Source: Pelargonium cotyledonis (taxonomy: Eukaryota > Streptophyta > Magnoliopsida > Geraniales > Geraniaceae). Taken from it: a stretch of 20,917 nucleotides of DNA. Numbering within the stretch: position 1 is the stretch's first letter; each line of letters opens with the position of its first letter. The notes below the pieces were generated by a model, which saw only the letters and a list, made by a program, of their open reading frames with translations, ran no database searches and was not told where the DNA came from. The translations under genes were made by a program, and so were the position numbers. The stretch spans positions 1-20,917 of the forward strand of contig JAYMTA010001258.1 in NCBI GenBank assembly GCA_036897625.1. Direction: 5' to 3'. Shown here one piece after another: positions 9,861-19,489 of the stretch.

Positions 9861-10035
9861 AAGTTAGTAAATAAATGATCCAACTAGTGCAAACGACTAT
9901 TCAGACTCAAAACTTTCAGTTGATAGGTGAATGACCCAACTTATGCAACGGACTCTACACTCTCTTAATAATCCAAAATTTGATAGGTGAATAACCAAAC
10001 TTATATAATAGATTTCACACTCCCCTTAATGTACA
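9861..10035 (+). repeat. Three-copy imperfect tandem repeat, about 60-bp period
   Basis: TGATAGGTGA occurs at 9921-9930 and 9981-9990, exactly 60 bp apart, each followed by a close variant of ATGACCCAACTTATGCAACG and then CACTC. A more diverged copy starts near 9863, about 56 bp earlier. The downstream sequence to about 10180 (through CAACCTAAAAGTTTAATAGA) has the look of a dispersed plant repeat, but I cannot assign a family. Confidence 0.65.
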
Positions 10036-10940
10036 TAAGAAATAACACAACAGATCTTGCAGATATTGCTACACGGTCAAACCAAATCAGTTTTGATGCT
10101 ATGTTACACTTAATTCCAACCTAAAAGTTTAATAGACTCAACTTTTATATCATGCGATAACCGCTAACATATCAAATAAAATTCTTTTAACACTTTTTTA
10201 TCTCGTATTTTTCTTATTAAAAATATACTTGATAAATTTTGTGTATAAGCCATAATTTTCAAGTCAATCTATCATCATCTCATGTATTGAAATCTAAAAT
10301 TTGGCTTCACAGAAAAGGAGAAGAGGTGTGTGTGTGTGTGTGTCAATGGGAGAAGAGATCTAGAAAGATGAATGGATGGGAATTGAAAAGCTTAAAAGGA
10401 GGGCAACCCACAAAAGGTGAAGCCAAATATTAAACAAGACAAGAAAAAGCCTAAAAAGAGAAATAATAAAGAAGGTATAGAAGAAACCTCCACTCAAGTG
10501 TCACAAAACCAAACCTTAACCCAAACTATATTGAAAGAAAATGAGCACATTATTAGATAATTAGTTGATTAATTAATTAAGTAAGAAAGAAGAAAGAAAA
10601 AAAGAGAATTAGGAGGAGTTAACAACATTATTTTACTCAAAACACAATAATTGCAGCCTTTGACGTTTCTCTCATTTCTCCTTAAAAACCTCATTAACAC
10701 CCACACGCAATCTCCTCCGACCTCTCCATCTACACATTTTCAACTTCTCATTTCTCAGCCGCAATTGGCTTTGGCTTCTTCATACTCAACACAACACAAG
10801 TGGGTTATGGTCTCCATTTGCTTCTGGGAATCTACCTTTCTTTTTTCACTTGTTTATTTCCCAATTCAACCCTTTGTTTTTGTACTATGTTACAAATTGG
10901 ACAACATGTTGTTTAGGCCTTGTTTGGTAGCCCGCGCTGA
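10036..10940. other. Intergenic DNA with GT microsatellite and pyrimidine-rich stretch
   Basis: A GT dinucleotide microsatellite spans 10326-10343. From about 10660 to 10760 the plus strand is rich in C and T with few Gs, like a plant 5' leader. However, the open frame through it (10651-11106) does not begin with ATG, has no domain and runs into the tandem repeat at 10941, so I do not call a gene. Confidence 0.5.
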
Positions 10941-11268
10941 GGTGGTTGAAACCGTAAGAAATTGTTTCAAAAAGATCGAGTTTTATGCAACGGTGTGTTC
11001 ATATAGAAACAATTGTAAGAAGGTGGTTGAAACTGTAAGGAGTTGTGCTAAAAAAAGCGAGTTTTGTGTATCCGTATGTCGGATAGAAACAAATGTAAGG
11101 AAGTGATTGAAACTTTAAGGAGTTGTTTCAAAAAAAGTTGAGTGTTGTGTAATAGTGTGTTCTAATAATAACAACTATAAGGAGGTGAATGAAAGTTGAA
11201 ATTGTAAAGAGTCGTTCCAAGAAAATGAGTTTCGTGTCATAGTATGTTCATATGAAAACAATTGTCCA
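10941..11268 (+). repeat. Four-copy tandem repeat, 80-82-bp unit
   Basis: Units begin at 10941 (81 bp), 11022 (80 bp), 11102 (82 bp) and 11184 (about 85 bp). Each opens with a variant of GGTGGTTGAAACTGTAAGGA, continues with GTTTCAAAAAAAG and GAGTTTTGTGT, and ends near ATAGAAACAATTGTAAGGA. Divergence rises towards the fourth unit, so the array is not recent. It lies just after TAGGCCTTGTTTGGTAG, a sequence that resembles the end of some plant hAT-type MITEs. Confidence 0.82.
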
Positions 11269-11269
11269 T

Positions 11270-12603
11270 AACCAACGTATAACATTTCATATGTCAATAT
11301 AACATAAAAGAACTAATCGACCTAGCTAATATGCATTTTATGAGGGCTAAAAAATAATTACGTCTTAAAGAAAGCCAGAGATCTCTCAAGAGATATTGAG
11401 CTTCTAGAGGAATCAACTACTGAAAGAAATTTGTCTCCTTGAAGCAACAATGTTATGTATTTTATCAAACGATCCAACGTAGTTCTCCTTTAAGTTTTGT
11501 TTATGCGTCACCTTATTTAAAAAAGACATCACATTATCAAAGAAATACTTGAATGAAAACATGAAATTTAATACACCAATAAATTAAATTGAATAACTAA
11601 AATGCACTAGCAAGCAGCAATAAAGTGAATAAAATAACAAATTATTATTTAAGATAAAACTGAATTCGACGATAAATGTACTCTTCGAATTTATTGGATT
11701 TAGTATGATTCCACTTGTAATAAAATCTAGAATTTGTGTTTGTAACACCTCACGTACAAAAAAGTTGGAAACAAAATTTGAAAACGTTATATATATCTTA
11801 ATTTGGATGTTGACGTGGAAAATAAAAAATATTGCACATAATATAAGTAAATTTTGTTACATTATAGGGGTTTTAATAAATAAATGAAAAAAGAAGTTTC
11901 CCATCTCCCTACGGAATCCATCTTCGAATTGTCAATGTCTGAGGCTCCAGTTTAACTAAATCTGAGCCGTCCCACGTTACCTCCACTCCATTTTTTTATT
12001 CCACTTTCACCCTTATACTTCTCAGTCATTACAATACTGCCATTGTCTTTTTTTTTTCTTCTATGCATTTAATGGGGATGAGATATTTAAGTTATGTTAT
12101 ATTATTATAATTTTTGGGTAATGGTTGTCGTGTACCTGTGACAACAGATCATAGAGCTTGTTTATTCTTTAATTTATGTGCTAGTTGACACCTTAAACTA
12201 CAATTTTTGTGTTTCCTAATACTCATGTTTTATAATTAAGAAAATTAGGCCTTAATCCATCAAATTTCTGTGTCATAGCTACTTTTTTAAGTATTTTTTA
12301 GTTTTGTTTTCTTATCACGCAAACACATACACGTATGAGTAACTTAATTAAAGCTTGTTATTGGTAACACTGTTTAAATATTATTGATTAATATGTTAAG
12401 AATTACTATGTCAATTTGATTTTTATTTCGAATTGACATGACTATTTTTATTCATTGTTGATTAATCAACACCCAATCAACACTCTTTATATATTAAAAT
12501 AAGTGTATTATTTTTTGTTTTGAGAAACTTTAAAGAAAAACTAGTTAGTGTTGCAAAGTAATTAATCTACACCTCATGCACATGTGATGTAACAAACTTA
12601 ATA
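11270..12603. other. AT-rich intergenic DNA
   Basis: I see nothing I can name here. There are poly(T) runs (for example around 12048-12057) and a short inverted pair of GTCAATT and AATTGAC words near 12410-12440. The open frame at 11705-11887 has no domain and biased AT composition. Confidence 0.55.
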
Positions 12604-12841
12604 CTCCCTCTGTCTCAAAATGAATGTTCTGTTTGTCAAATTTTTTTGTTTCAAAATGAGTGTCTTGTTTTTATTTTTAGGTTATTATATTATTATTTTT
12701 CCCATATTATTTTTATCACTTATGCACATGGGGTGTAGGTGGAAAAGTGAGGGCTATATTGAAAACACACTAAATTATCTTGTAATTCTGAATTTTTACA
12801 ATAAAAATAGAAACAAGACACTCATTTTAAGACAGAGGAAG
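12604..12841 (+). mobile_element. Stowaway-like MITE, complete, 238 bp
   Basis: Starts CTCCCTCTGTCTCAAAATGA and ends CATTTTAAGACAGAGGAAG, forming a terminal inverted repeat of about 20 bp, with TA dinucleotides at 12602-12603 and 12842-12843. The interior matches the element at 1-158 closely (CACATGGGGTGTAGGT, CAAGACACTCATTTT) and the one at 15284 more weakly. There is no transposase. The 84-codon frame over it (12620-12874) is incidental. Confidence 0.88.
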
Positions 12842-13145
12842 TATATATTATCTAACTTATTATATAAGCAGTAATGATCATTCATGCACAACACTTATTT
12901 TAGAGCAAAAATATAAATAAAACAATACACTTATTTGTGACAAAAGTGGGAAGTATGAATGATGTATTATCATCTATTAACTTATTTTAATGTTTATTTT
13001 TGTAATTTTTTTATCCTTCTCGTTTTCCATCATCAAATATTTATTTTTTTTTGAGTTTTAAGTAGAGTTATCAAACGAACATTTTATTGAACAAGTCATG
13101 TAAGGGATAGAAAAAAAGAAATGTATATTAAGAAAAATGTAAAAT

Positions 13146-13412
13146 GGAGGGAGGGCATAATGGTAAAAAGGGAGAGGTGAGATGGTTGAAAGTTGAAACG
13201 ATGAGTACCAAAAAATTGCCGATCTGATCCAAAATAGTGAGACAGGAAGATTGAGGAGATCTTGAAATGGGGCATAATTTGAAGGTGGCATTTTTGTCCT
13301 TTTCCCCCAATCCGACGTGTGTGCCCGTCGTTTTGGAGGCAAGTAGGTCCTTCTTCTTTATTCTTTCACAACCACCCCTCACCCTTCTTTTTACCAAAAT
13401 GCCCCTCCCTCC
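13146..13412. repeat. Foldback: inverted repeat with arms of about 35 bp
   Basis: The left arm (13146-13181) reads GGAGGGAGGGCATAATGGTA and onward through AAAAGGGAGAGGTGAG. The reverse complement of 13377-13412 reads GGAGGGAGGGGCATTTTGGT and onward through AAAAAGAAGGGTGAGG. The loop of about 195 bp shows no coding frame with a domain. This fits an old MITE or foldback element, though I could not define a target duplication. Overlapping frames on both strands here are compositional artefacts. Confidence 0.6.
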
Positions 13413-14002
13413 CCCTAATTCAACCAAAAGTGCTCTTTTTCAATATTTTATTATTTTTTATATTAATAGTTAATCAATTAAAATTGTGGAGAATCCACAG
13501 CAAATTGTCAATTTCAAGGACCCATTTGTGAAAACCTATCAATCTCATTAATAGCAACAATGGCATCATCTTCATCACAATCGTTTCTACAAAATAATCC
13601 TACTCTTAAACTAACCTGCATGCATTTCTCCACTCATTCTTATGCCAGCACCTATATCATATAGAACGCTACATTTTGTGATTGATTCTATAAACGTCAT
13701 TGTTTCTCACCCTCGTAGTGAGAGACGTCACCTTGTTAGTTGTTAGTTTTCTCTTAATCTCATAAATTTCACCCCATATTATTGTCAAGGAGGCTCGAAC
13801 ATGATACCTCAAAACAAATTAATAATATAAGTTTAATAGAAAATTTGTTGTGATTCTTAAAGCTAAAATAGAGTACAAATTAGGAATTGGTGACAACTAA
13901 ATTTGCTTGAACATGAAGGGATTGGGATGTAAATAATGAGATAATTATGGGTTATGAATAATAATAGTATAGAGTGGTTTGATGGGTTAAGTTAAGGGTA
14001 GT
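13413..14002. other. Intergenic DNA, nothing recognised
   Basis: No exon, RNA gene or repeat boundary could be supported. The sequence is AT-rich. Confidence 0.5.
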
Positions 14003-14230
14003 TCACGAGGCAACGGCTAAAAAAAGTTGTGTTTGTGTTGTTACCTTGAAATTGAGCAAAGCTCTAGAGCGCACGTACAAGAAACGGAACGGAGCTGTGG
14101 CTGCGAGAGACCGTAGAGTTGTGCTTATTTGGGTTGTACTTTTGCATACTTTATGAATAAAGCTGTGGTTGTACCTTTTATAGGGTATTTTTGCAGCTGT
14201 GCTTTTTCTATTTTTAGCCCTAATTCGTGA
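14003..14230. mobile_element. Degraded MITE-like element
   Basis: The left edge reads TCACGAGGCAACGGCTAAAAA. The reverse complement of the right edge reads TCACGAATTAGGGCTAAAAA, an imperfect terminal inverted repeat. Inside, GCTGTGG/GCTGTGC words recur (around 14094, 14162 and 14195), a pattern seen in some plant hAT-like MITEs. No target duplication could be found, so both the boundaries and the family are tentative. Confidence 0.4.
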
Positions 14231-14231
14231 C

Positions 14232-15283
14232 ACTACCTGACTTCACCCTTACGATGCTGCAACTTCCTCACCCCTCTCTTAATTACCAAATTGCCCCTCT
14301 CACCATCAACACATTTCTTGTTCGTATCATCATTTGTGTTTGTTTGTTTGGTAAATAGTTATCTTTGTGAATTGTGAGGAGGCACCCCTTCTCCTAAAAT
14401 TACACGTGTCTATTTTTTCGAGCTCTTTACGGGGTTGTCTCTTGCGTCTGAGCGTTTGTTTGACAATGTTGTCGTCATTTTTAAATGAAGTGTCACGTAA
14501 GTAAAACTTAAAAAAATGATTGAAGTTGAGTGTATAGTAACACACATAAAAATATGACTTTGAGAACATATTTTGTCTTTTTTAAAAAGGGGTGATAATG
14601 CGTATATTACTTTTTTGCCCTTGTACAATGCAAATTGAGACTACCATTTTTTTTTTTCGGATAAGCAATGGGTTAAAGGGATATATATACAAGGAACCAA
14701 TAATGTTCAGAAAAAAGACTATGTCTCTTAACCCTAGTCTAGAGCTTTTGGCACCTTACCGCACCAAAGTGGTCTCTTACACTACTACCACCAATGATAT
14801 ATTATGTTATGTTGAATTGTGAAGCGTTGAGTGTTGTTTCTACATATGAGGATGGTCTGATTTATTGTAAAGGTTGACTGAATTTGGACTACAGTAATTT
14901 AGTAAGTTAGTTAATGCATATGTTGTTTATGGCTTATTATGATTAGCATTAAACATCTTATAGAAACATATGTAATGATTAATATAAGTTGTTTCTCAAA
15001 TACCTCTTTACAACACTTTTAACTCCTTAAAGTTTCAGCCACTTTGTTACAAATATTTACGGTTTTACAATAGTGTGACGAAACAAAAACCAAAGCATTG
15101 TCTTGGATAAGGAGAGAATTAGGCTAAGATGGTAGTTGTTGGTGCCAATTTGCCAACAACAATGAGTTTGTTTTTGCGAGACAACGAAAAAAGAGGGGCA
15201 AAATGGTAATTGTGGGACACATGATCTTTAAGAAACATAAAAGTTGGGAAGAAGAGAAAATGTTGGGAAGTGACTTTTCTTTA
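14232..15283. other. Intergenic DNA upstream of the NAC gene
   Basis: No coding exon is supported. A T(11) run at 14647-14657 followed by CGGATAAGCAATGGG, read on the minus strand, looks like a poly(A)-terminated retroposon end. A G-box core lies at 14404-14409. Related words resembling GAGGGGCAAAATGGTAATT occur inverted at about 14279-14299 and 15191-15211. Confidence 0.5.
15021..15053 (-). repeat. Dispersed inverted copy of the 80-bp tandem unit (fragment)
   Basis: Read on the minus strand this is TTTGTAACAAAGTGGCTGAA followed by ACTTTAAGGAGTT. It matches the junction of tandem units 2 and 3 at about 11092-11124 with roughly six mismatches. The resemblance extends poorly outside this 33-bp core. 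Confidence 0.5.
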
Positions 15284-15512
15284 CTCCCTCCATCTCAAAA
15301 TGAGTAACTTATTTATCTAATTTTTTTTTTCAAAATGATTGTTTTATTTCTATTTTTATATTATTATATTAGTGTTCTTTCCATATTACCTTTATCACTT
15401 ATGTATATAGGTAAATCTGTACATGAGTGCACATGGAGAAAATAAGAGTTATATTAAAAACACACTAAATTATTTTAATAAAAATAAAACACTCATTTTG
15501 AGACTGAGAAAA
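15284..15512 (+). mobile_element. Stowaway-like MITE, diverged, about 229 bp
   Basis: Begins CTCCCTCCATCTCAAAATGA after TA at 15282-15283 and ends CACTCATTTTGAGACTGAG plus AAAA before TA at 15513-15514. The interior shares TTTATCACTTATG, GTGCACATGG and AACACACTAAATTA with the other two copies. The right terminus is more decayed than the left. It lies about 450 bp upstream of the NAC TATA box, so it is part of the distal promoter region. Confidence 0.8.
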
Positions 15513-15735
15513 TAACAACTACGGTTATTCCCATACAAAAAGGTCGAAGACAACTAGGCTTTGAGTTTAGAAGTATTGATGGGTTTCGTTTAAACCAAAA
15601 AAATCGAAACTTTATCGCAAACCCACAATTTTTTAACTTGTGTTTGATTGTTTAACATTATATGGCGTCAATGGAGGTTGAGTCTGGTTTACGCCAAATG
15701 CCTCGTCCTATTCTCTCTCTCTCTATCACCATTAC

Positions 15736-15742
15736 TATAAAA
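15736..15742 (+). promoter_or_regulatory. TATA box of the NAC gene
   Basis: TATAAAA lies 240 bp before the NAC ATG. A CT microsatellite (15712-15725) lies just upstream and a pyrimidine-rich patch (about 15752-15802) just downstream, both common in plant core promoters. Transcription would start near 15765-15775, which gives a leader of about 200 nt. Confidence 0.65.
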
Positions 15743-15832
15743 AGAAGCTACACTTTCCCTCTTCCCCAGCACCCACCCACCTCCTCCTTCTCCTACCTCT
15801 CGTTTTTTGCCTTTCTCTACAGTCTCTTAGCC

Positions 15833-15891
15833 ATGGCTAGATCTCTGCGTTGATGAATTTTAAAGACAATTCTGCTTCTGGGTTTTCTTGA
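15833..15891 (+). promoter_or_regulatory. Two overlapping uORFs in the NAC leader
   Basis: uORF1 (15833-15853) has a strong context, CCATGG, and encodes MARSLR. Its stop TGA overlaps the start of uORF2 in the sequence TGATG. uORF2 (15853-15891) encodes MNFKDNSASGFS and shares frame with the main ORF, but stops 84 bp before it. Leader uORFs usually lower translation of the main ORF. This effect is inferred, and the leader itself rests on the predicted TATA box. Confidence 0.6.
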
Positions 15892-15975
15892 GCAAGGTCT
15901 TGGCTCAATTGGGTTCATCACAGAACTTGAAAAGAACAAGCTTTTTTTTGTGTAATTTGTGGTGGGAATTGGGCT

Positions 15976-16898
15976 ATGGAGAAGCTGAGTTTTGTGAAGA
16001 ATGGTGTGCTTAGATTGCCTCCTGGTTTCAGGTTCCACCCAACCGACGAAGAGCTTGTGGTTCAGTACTTGAAGCGCAAGGCCTTTTCTTGTCCCCTCCC
16101 AGCCTCCATCATCCCTGAATTTGATGTCTGCAAGGCCGATCCTTGGGATTTGCCAGGTAATTTTTGCTCATTTCGTTTCTTGCCAAATTAGCAATGCCAT
16201 AGAGAAAAACCCAATTGCTCATCTTGGGTTCCTTGAGTTTGTTCAGGTGATTCGCAGCAAGAGCGGTACTTTTTCAGCACCAGAGAAGCTAAGTACCCGA
16301 ACGGGAACCGGTCCAACCGAGCCACGAGCTCCGGTTACTGGAAAGCAACTGGGATTGACAAGAAAATTGTGGCTTCCAGAGGCAACCAGGTGGTGGGGAT
16401 GAAGAAGACTCTGGTTTTTTACAGGGGAAAGCCCCCGCATGGAGCTAGAACCGATTGGATCATGCACGAGTACCGCCTCGAAACAGCACGAAACGGCGAA
16501 TCCCAAGTGAGTTCTCAGCTCAATTCATCAAAATTGAACTGAAGATGTGTGCAACTTATCATGCATTGTTCACTAACAGTCTTGTCTGTAAACTTGTGCA
16601 GAACATGGTAGCAATGGAGAATTGGGTTCTTTGCCGTATATTTCTCAAGAAAAGAGGCACGCAAAAAGAAGAAGACAATAGCAATGGTGTTGCAGAGAAT
16701 CTAGAGAGAGTGAGGGAAGCCACAGCAGGACCTGTTTACTATGAATTCATAAAGGGAACGACGGATCTAAACGTTGCTCCTTCGTCTTCTTCGTCAGGTT
16801 CAAGCGGGATCACAGAGATTTCTAGTAATCAAGACTCAGATGATCATGAAGACAGCAGTAGCTGCAATAGTTTTCCATATTTGAGAAGAAAACAGTAA
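15976..16898 (+). CDS. NAC083: NAC transcription factor, VNI2/ANAC083-like (three exons)
   Basis: DNA-binding regulator. The Arabidopsis counterpart VNI2 (ANAC083) represses VND7 in xylem vessel formation and links salt/ABA signalling to leaf ageing. Exons 15976-16156, 16247-16506 and 16602-16898 have GT-AG introns and give 245 aa (VNI2 is about 250). NAC subdomains are complete: [15 protein letters not shown] (14-28), [76 protein letters not shown] and [12 protein letters not shown] (154-165). The start is fixed by the family N-terminus [11 protein letters not shown]. The C-terminal tail carries TTDLNVAP (DLNxxP at 202-207, an EAR-type repression motif) and an acidic, serine-rich end resembling that of VNI2. 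It is convergent with the partial gene at 19403. No truncation or frame fault is seen. Confidence 0.95.
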
Positions 16899-17475
16899 TT
16901 TTTAAAAAAAGAAAGTAATTTACTCATCCAAATTCCTTCTTATTTGTACCATCCAAGAAATCCAATATAAAAAGTTTCTTGTTTCTCTTCCATTTCTTGC
17001 TGCAATTCTCAAATCTTTTCCCTCACGCCATGCAGAATATTTTCCTTTACGAAAAGGAAAAATGATTTTTTTTATAGAGAATCAAATTGCAAGTCAGACC
17101 CAAAAGAGAATTGAGAGGGTAAAAAAAGATGTCAATGGCATAAAATATAATTACACAATCTTGCATCAATCAAAACTTTTGCCCAGAATATGATTCACTC
17201 TCTAAAGAACCCAATTCCTTGTTCTTGTTCTTGTGTGCACACAAATCTATATAAATAAAATACAAGAAAGATGAGGAGTAGGTACATATGTTTTAAAAGC
17301 ACAAGACTAGTTGGTGAAAGTAGCAAGACTTGAAATGCTTGCATTATTGGCTGTTTGTTTCTGTAACACTAAGCTGGTGTTGGATATTCTAAAAACTGAC
17401 CTCTAACTCCTCTTTTCTTGTCTGTGATTTCTTGCACTCTCCGAAAGTTTTAGCCACCACATCTTCATAATCCAT
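16899..17475. other. NAC 3' flank, including its 3' UTR
   Basis: This must include the NAC 3' UTR. AATAAA-like words occur near 17250-17260, but the real end is unclear. No exon or repeat boundary is seen up to the element at 17476. Confidence 0.5.
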
Positions 17476-17814
17476 GGAAAAAAGTCCAAAATGTTCTGTG
17501 AACTATCCAGTCCAAATGATAGATGAAAGATCTGTTATATTCCAAACGTTTCAAAAAATCGAGCCCTATCATGGCATTCCATCAAAATCACTGACGAAAC
17601 CGTTAAGTTTTCATTAAAACAATATTTTTTTAAAAAAGCCTTCATGTAAAACCGTCGTTATTTTGACGGAATATCTTGACGATGCTCGATTTTTAAAAAC
17701 GTTTGGAATATAACGGCTCTTTCACTTATCTTTTGACTGAAATGACACGTTATATAGTTTAAGGACCAAAATAGCACGAACTGCATAGTTCAGAAACCAT
17801 TTTCGACTTTTTCC
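17476..17814. mobile_element. Long-inverted-repeat MITE with 8-bp target duplication
   Basis: The element starts GGAAAAAAGTCCAAAATG and ends CATTTTCGACTTTTTCC. The arms pair over most of its length: TTATATTCCAAACGTTT on the left is the reverse complement of AAACGTTTGGAATATAA on the right. The left arm lacks about 60 bp kept in the right arm. TAATCCAT flanks it at 17468-17475 and 17815-17822. An 8-bp duplication suggests hAT, but the related copy at 8682 fits 9 bp better, so the superfamily is open. The RNA would fold into a long hairpin, a possible small-RNA source. Confidence 0.78.
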
Positions 17815-17822
17815 TAATCCAT

Positions 17823-18119
17823 AGGATAAAACTTTTGTAGCATTATTTTGAACAAAGAAAATATATTTGTGAGTTTATTCAAATTTGAATGATCGTTAGA
17901 GTAAAATTTTCAAGTTGCTTCCATATCACTTCAGCTATAGAAAATGGTCAAACTTGAATTTGATGGACAACATATAGCAGATATATAAACACAGTGGGTT
18001 CTTGGATTCTCCCACTAGCTTCCAACTAGTCTGCAACTTTGACTTCAAATTAAGTGAAAAGTACTAACTAATCTCATGTATTATACTTGTAATATACTAC
18101 TAACAAAACTATACATATA

Positions 18120-18150
<31 letters not shown>

Positions 18151-19402
18151 CAAATGGGTTACTTCAATTGATATGTATTAGACGTGTCGCTCATGCAGGA
18201 GCTGCGACCTGGCTAAACATAGTTGACTAAAATAGACAGACATCTTAAAATACTAGGAGATGAAATGAAAAATAAGACACCTATTGATCAAATGGAGTCA
18301 AGTCTGTATAAAATAGAGGAGAGATGAGCCAGCAAGGGACCTTGTCGGGTGATCTCATAGGGTGGGGGCGCCAAGTGGGCACCAGACAGGTTGCGGACGG
18401 CACATTAATCAACTATAAATAAACAGCTTGATTACGAGTAGTTGATAGTGAATTAGTGAGCTAATGGGGCATGATGCTATAACAGGAAAGGGAAATAAAA
18501 ATTGCCGACCAGGCAAGGGTTTCTTGTGCTACTGGGTTTTATGTATGATTTTGGGTTAGAATTATCCATGGCTTTTGTCTCTTGGAGTTCTTCACTTCAC
18601 ACACTGTCTCTCTCTATGCTAAAGTTTCGTTTTCATGAGAAAATTAAAAAGGGGATTGGAATGGGTTTGTGTTGTGTGAATTGCTGACTCGGGTGGAAAG
18701 CTAAGTCTTACAATTTTGTCAACCACGTGGGCAGGCCGTCGTGGAAGACCACACACTCAAACACACAAAAATAATACTAATAATTATCATAATCATGTAT
18801 TTAGGTCATAGATATGTTTGGGAATCTCTACTCTAAGATCAACAGCAACAATTAATGCAAAATGAACTTCTAATTATATGCAATAATCAGAATAATCGAT
18901 AAATAAATTAAACGGGTTGTTGTGTTAAGATAAGAGTCTCTCAACTTCACCTGATTAGGTCAATAATAAAGAAACAATGGAGCTATCTCTACCTGTCAAG
19001 GAAATGCAAGTCACTTTCAAATTCAATGGGGCAATTTTGGCAACATAGGCAAAGGAATAGTGTATAGTAGCAAAATGTATACCTAAGATGACTCTAAAGA
19101 CTTCCTTAAGTTTGAAAGTTTTTGTAACGATGACAGAAAAATTCACAAAATTATTCTAGTTTCTTCCAAGTCTAAAATCAGTATATTGGGGTAAAGTTTT
19201 CAAGCTATTATGGTTTTTGTGCTTTCAAATTTCCATATATTTGCTCCAATACCCAAAGGGCCTACAAATTGAAGATTCAATACATATCCTATTACTATTT
19301 GGAAGATGAAAGATTCCCCCCACAGAATCATAAACTTCTATGAATCCTTAAAAATATGAAACATAACAACAGTATTCCACCCACATGTATTTTTATAAAT
19401 AA
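17823..19402. other. Intergenic region with AT microsatellite and a GC-rich patch
   Basis: An AT dinucleotide microsatellite spans 18128-18150. From about 18330 to 18400 the sequence is much richer in G and C than its surroundings. It is followed by CTATAAATA near 18412 and a palindromic G-box at 18723. No reading frame in it shows a known domain; the 61-codon frame at 18502-18687 is unconvincing. Confidence 0.5.
18723..18730. promoter_or_regulatory. Palindromic G-box CCACGTGG
   Basis: A full CCACGTGG, the preferred site of plant bZIP and bHLH factors, lies between two convergent genes rather than in an evident promoter. It may be chance, or it may belong with the promoter-like patch at 18330-18420. 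Confidence 0.35.
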
Positions 19403-19489
19403 TTACTCTTTGCTAGCTTTCTCCTTGACTAGATCTGCACCAGTGTCTGAAGGAGATGGTCCAGAAAGGGCCTTCAGGACGGCTTCATT
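19403..19489 (-). CDS. Terminal exon of an unrecognised minus-strand gene (partial)
   Basis: On the minus strand a good acceptor (GTATTGCAG) precedes an open stretch of 28 codons ending in TAA at 19405-19403: NEAVLKALSGPSPSDTGADL followed by VKEKASKE. The other two frames hit stops within the first few codons, so this exon must begin in phase 0. The tail is hydrophilic and lysine/glutamate rich, typical of a soluble C-terminus. I do not recognise the family. Most of the gene would lie to the right, partly beyond the window. Confidence 0.5.
   Translation of the reverse strand, partial: NEAVLKALSGPSPSDTGADLVKEKASKE

Noticed and set aside
10651-11106. A 151-codon open frame on the plus strand
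   Set aside because: It does not start with ATG, has no domain, and its second half is the translated 80-bp tandem repeat.
12620-12874. An 84-codon hydrophobic-looking frame
   Set aside because: It lies within the Stowaway-like MITE and is AT-driven.
13058-13531. Several overlapping frames of 68-99 codons on both strands
   Set aside because: They follow the purine/pyrimidine bias of the foldback arms and lack splice context or domains.
18235-18296. Resemblance to a Stowaway right end (AAATAAGACACCTATTGATC)
   Set aside because: No left terminus, no TA border and too much divergence to call an element.
18502-18687. A 61-codon frame
   Set aside because: Its composition and lack of any motif suggest chance.
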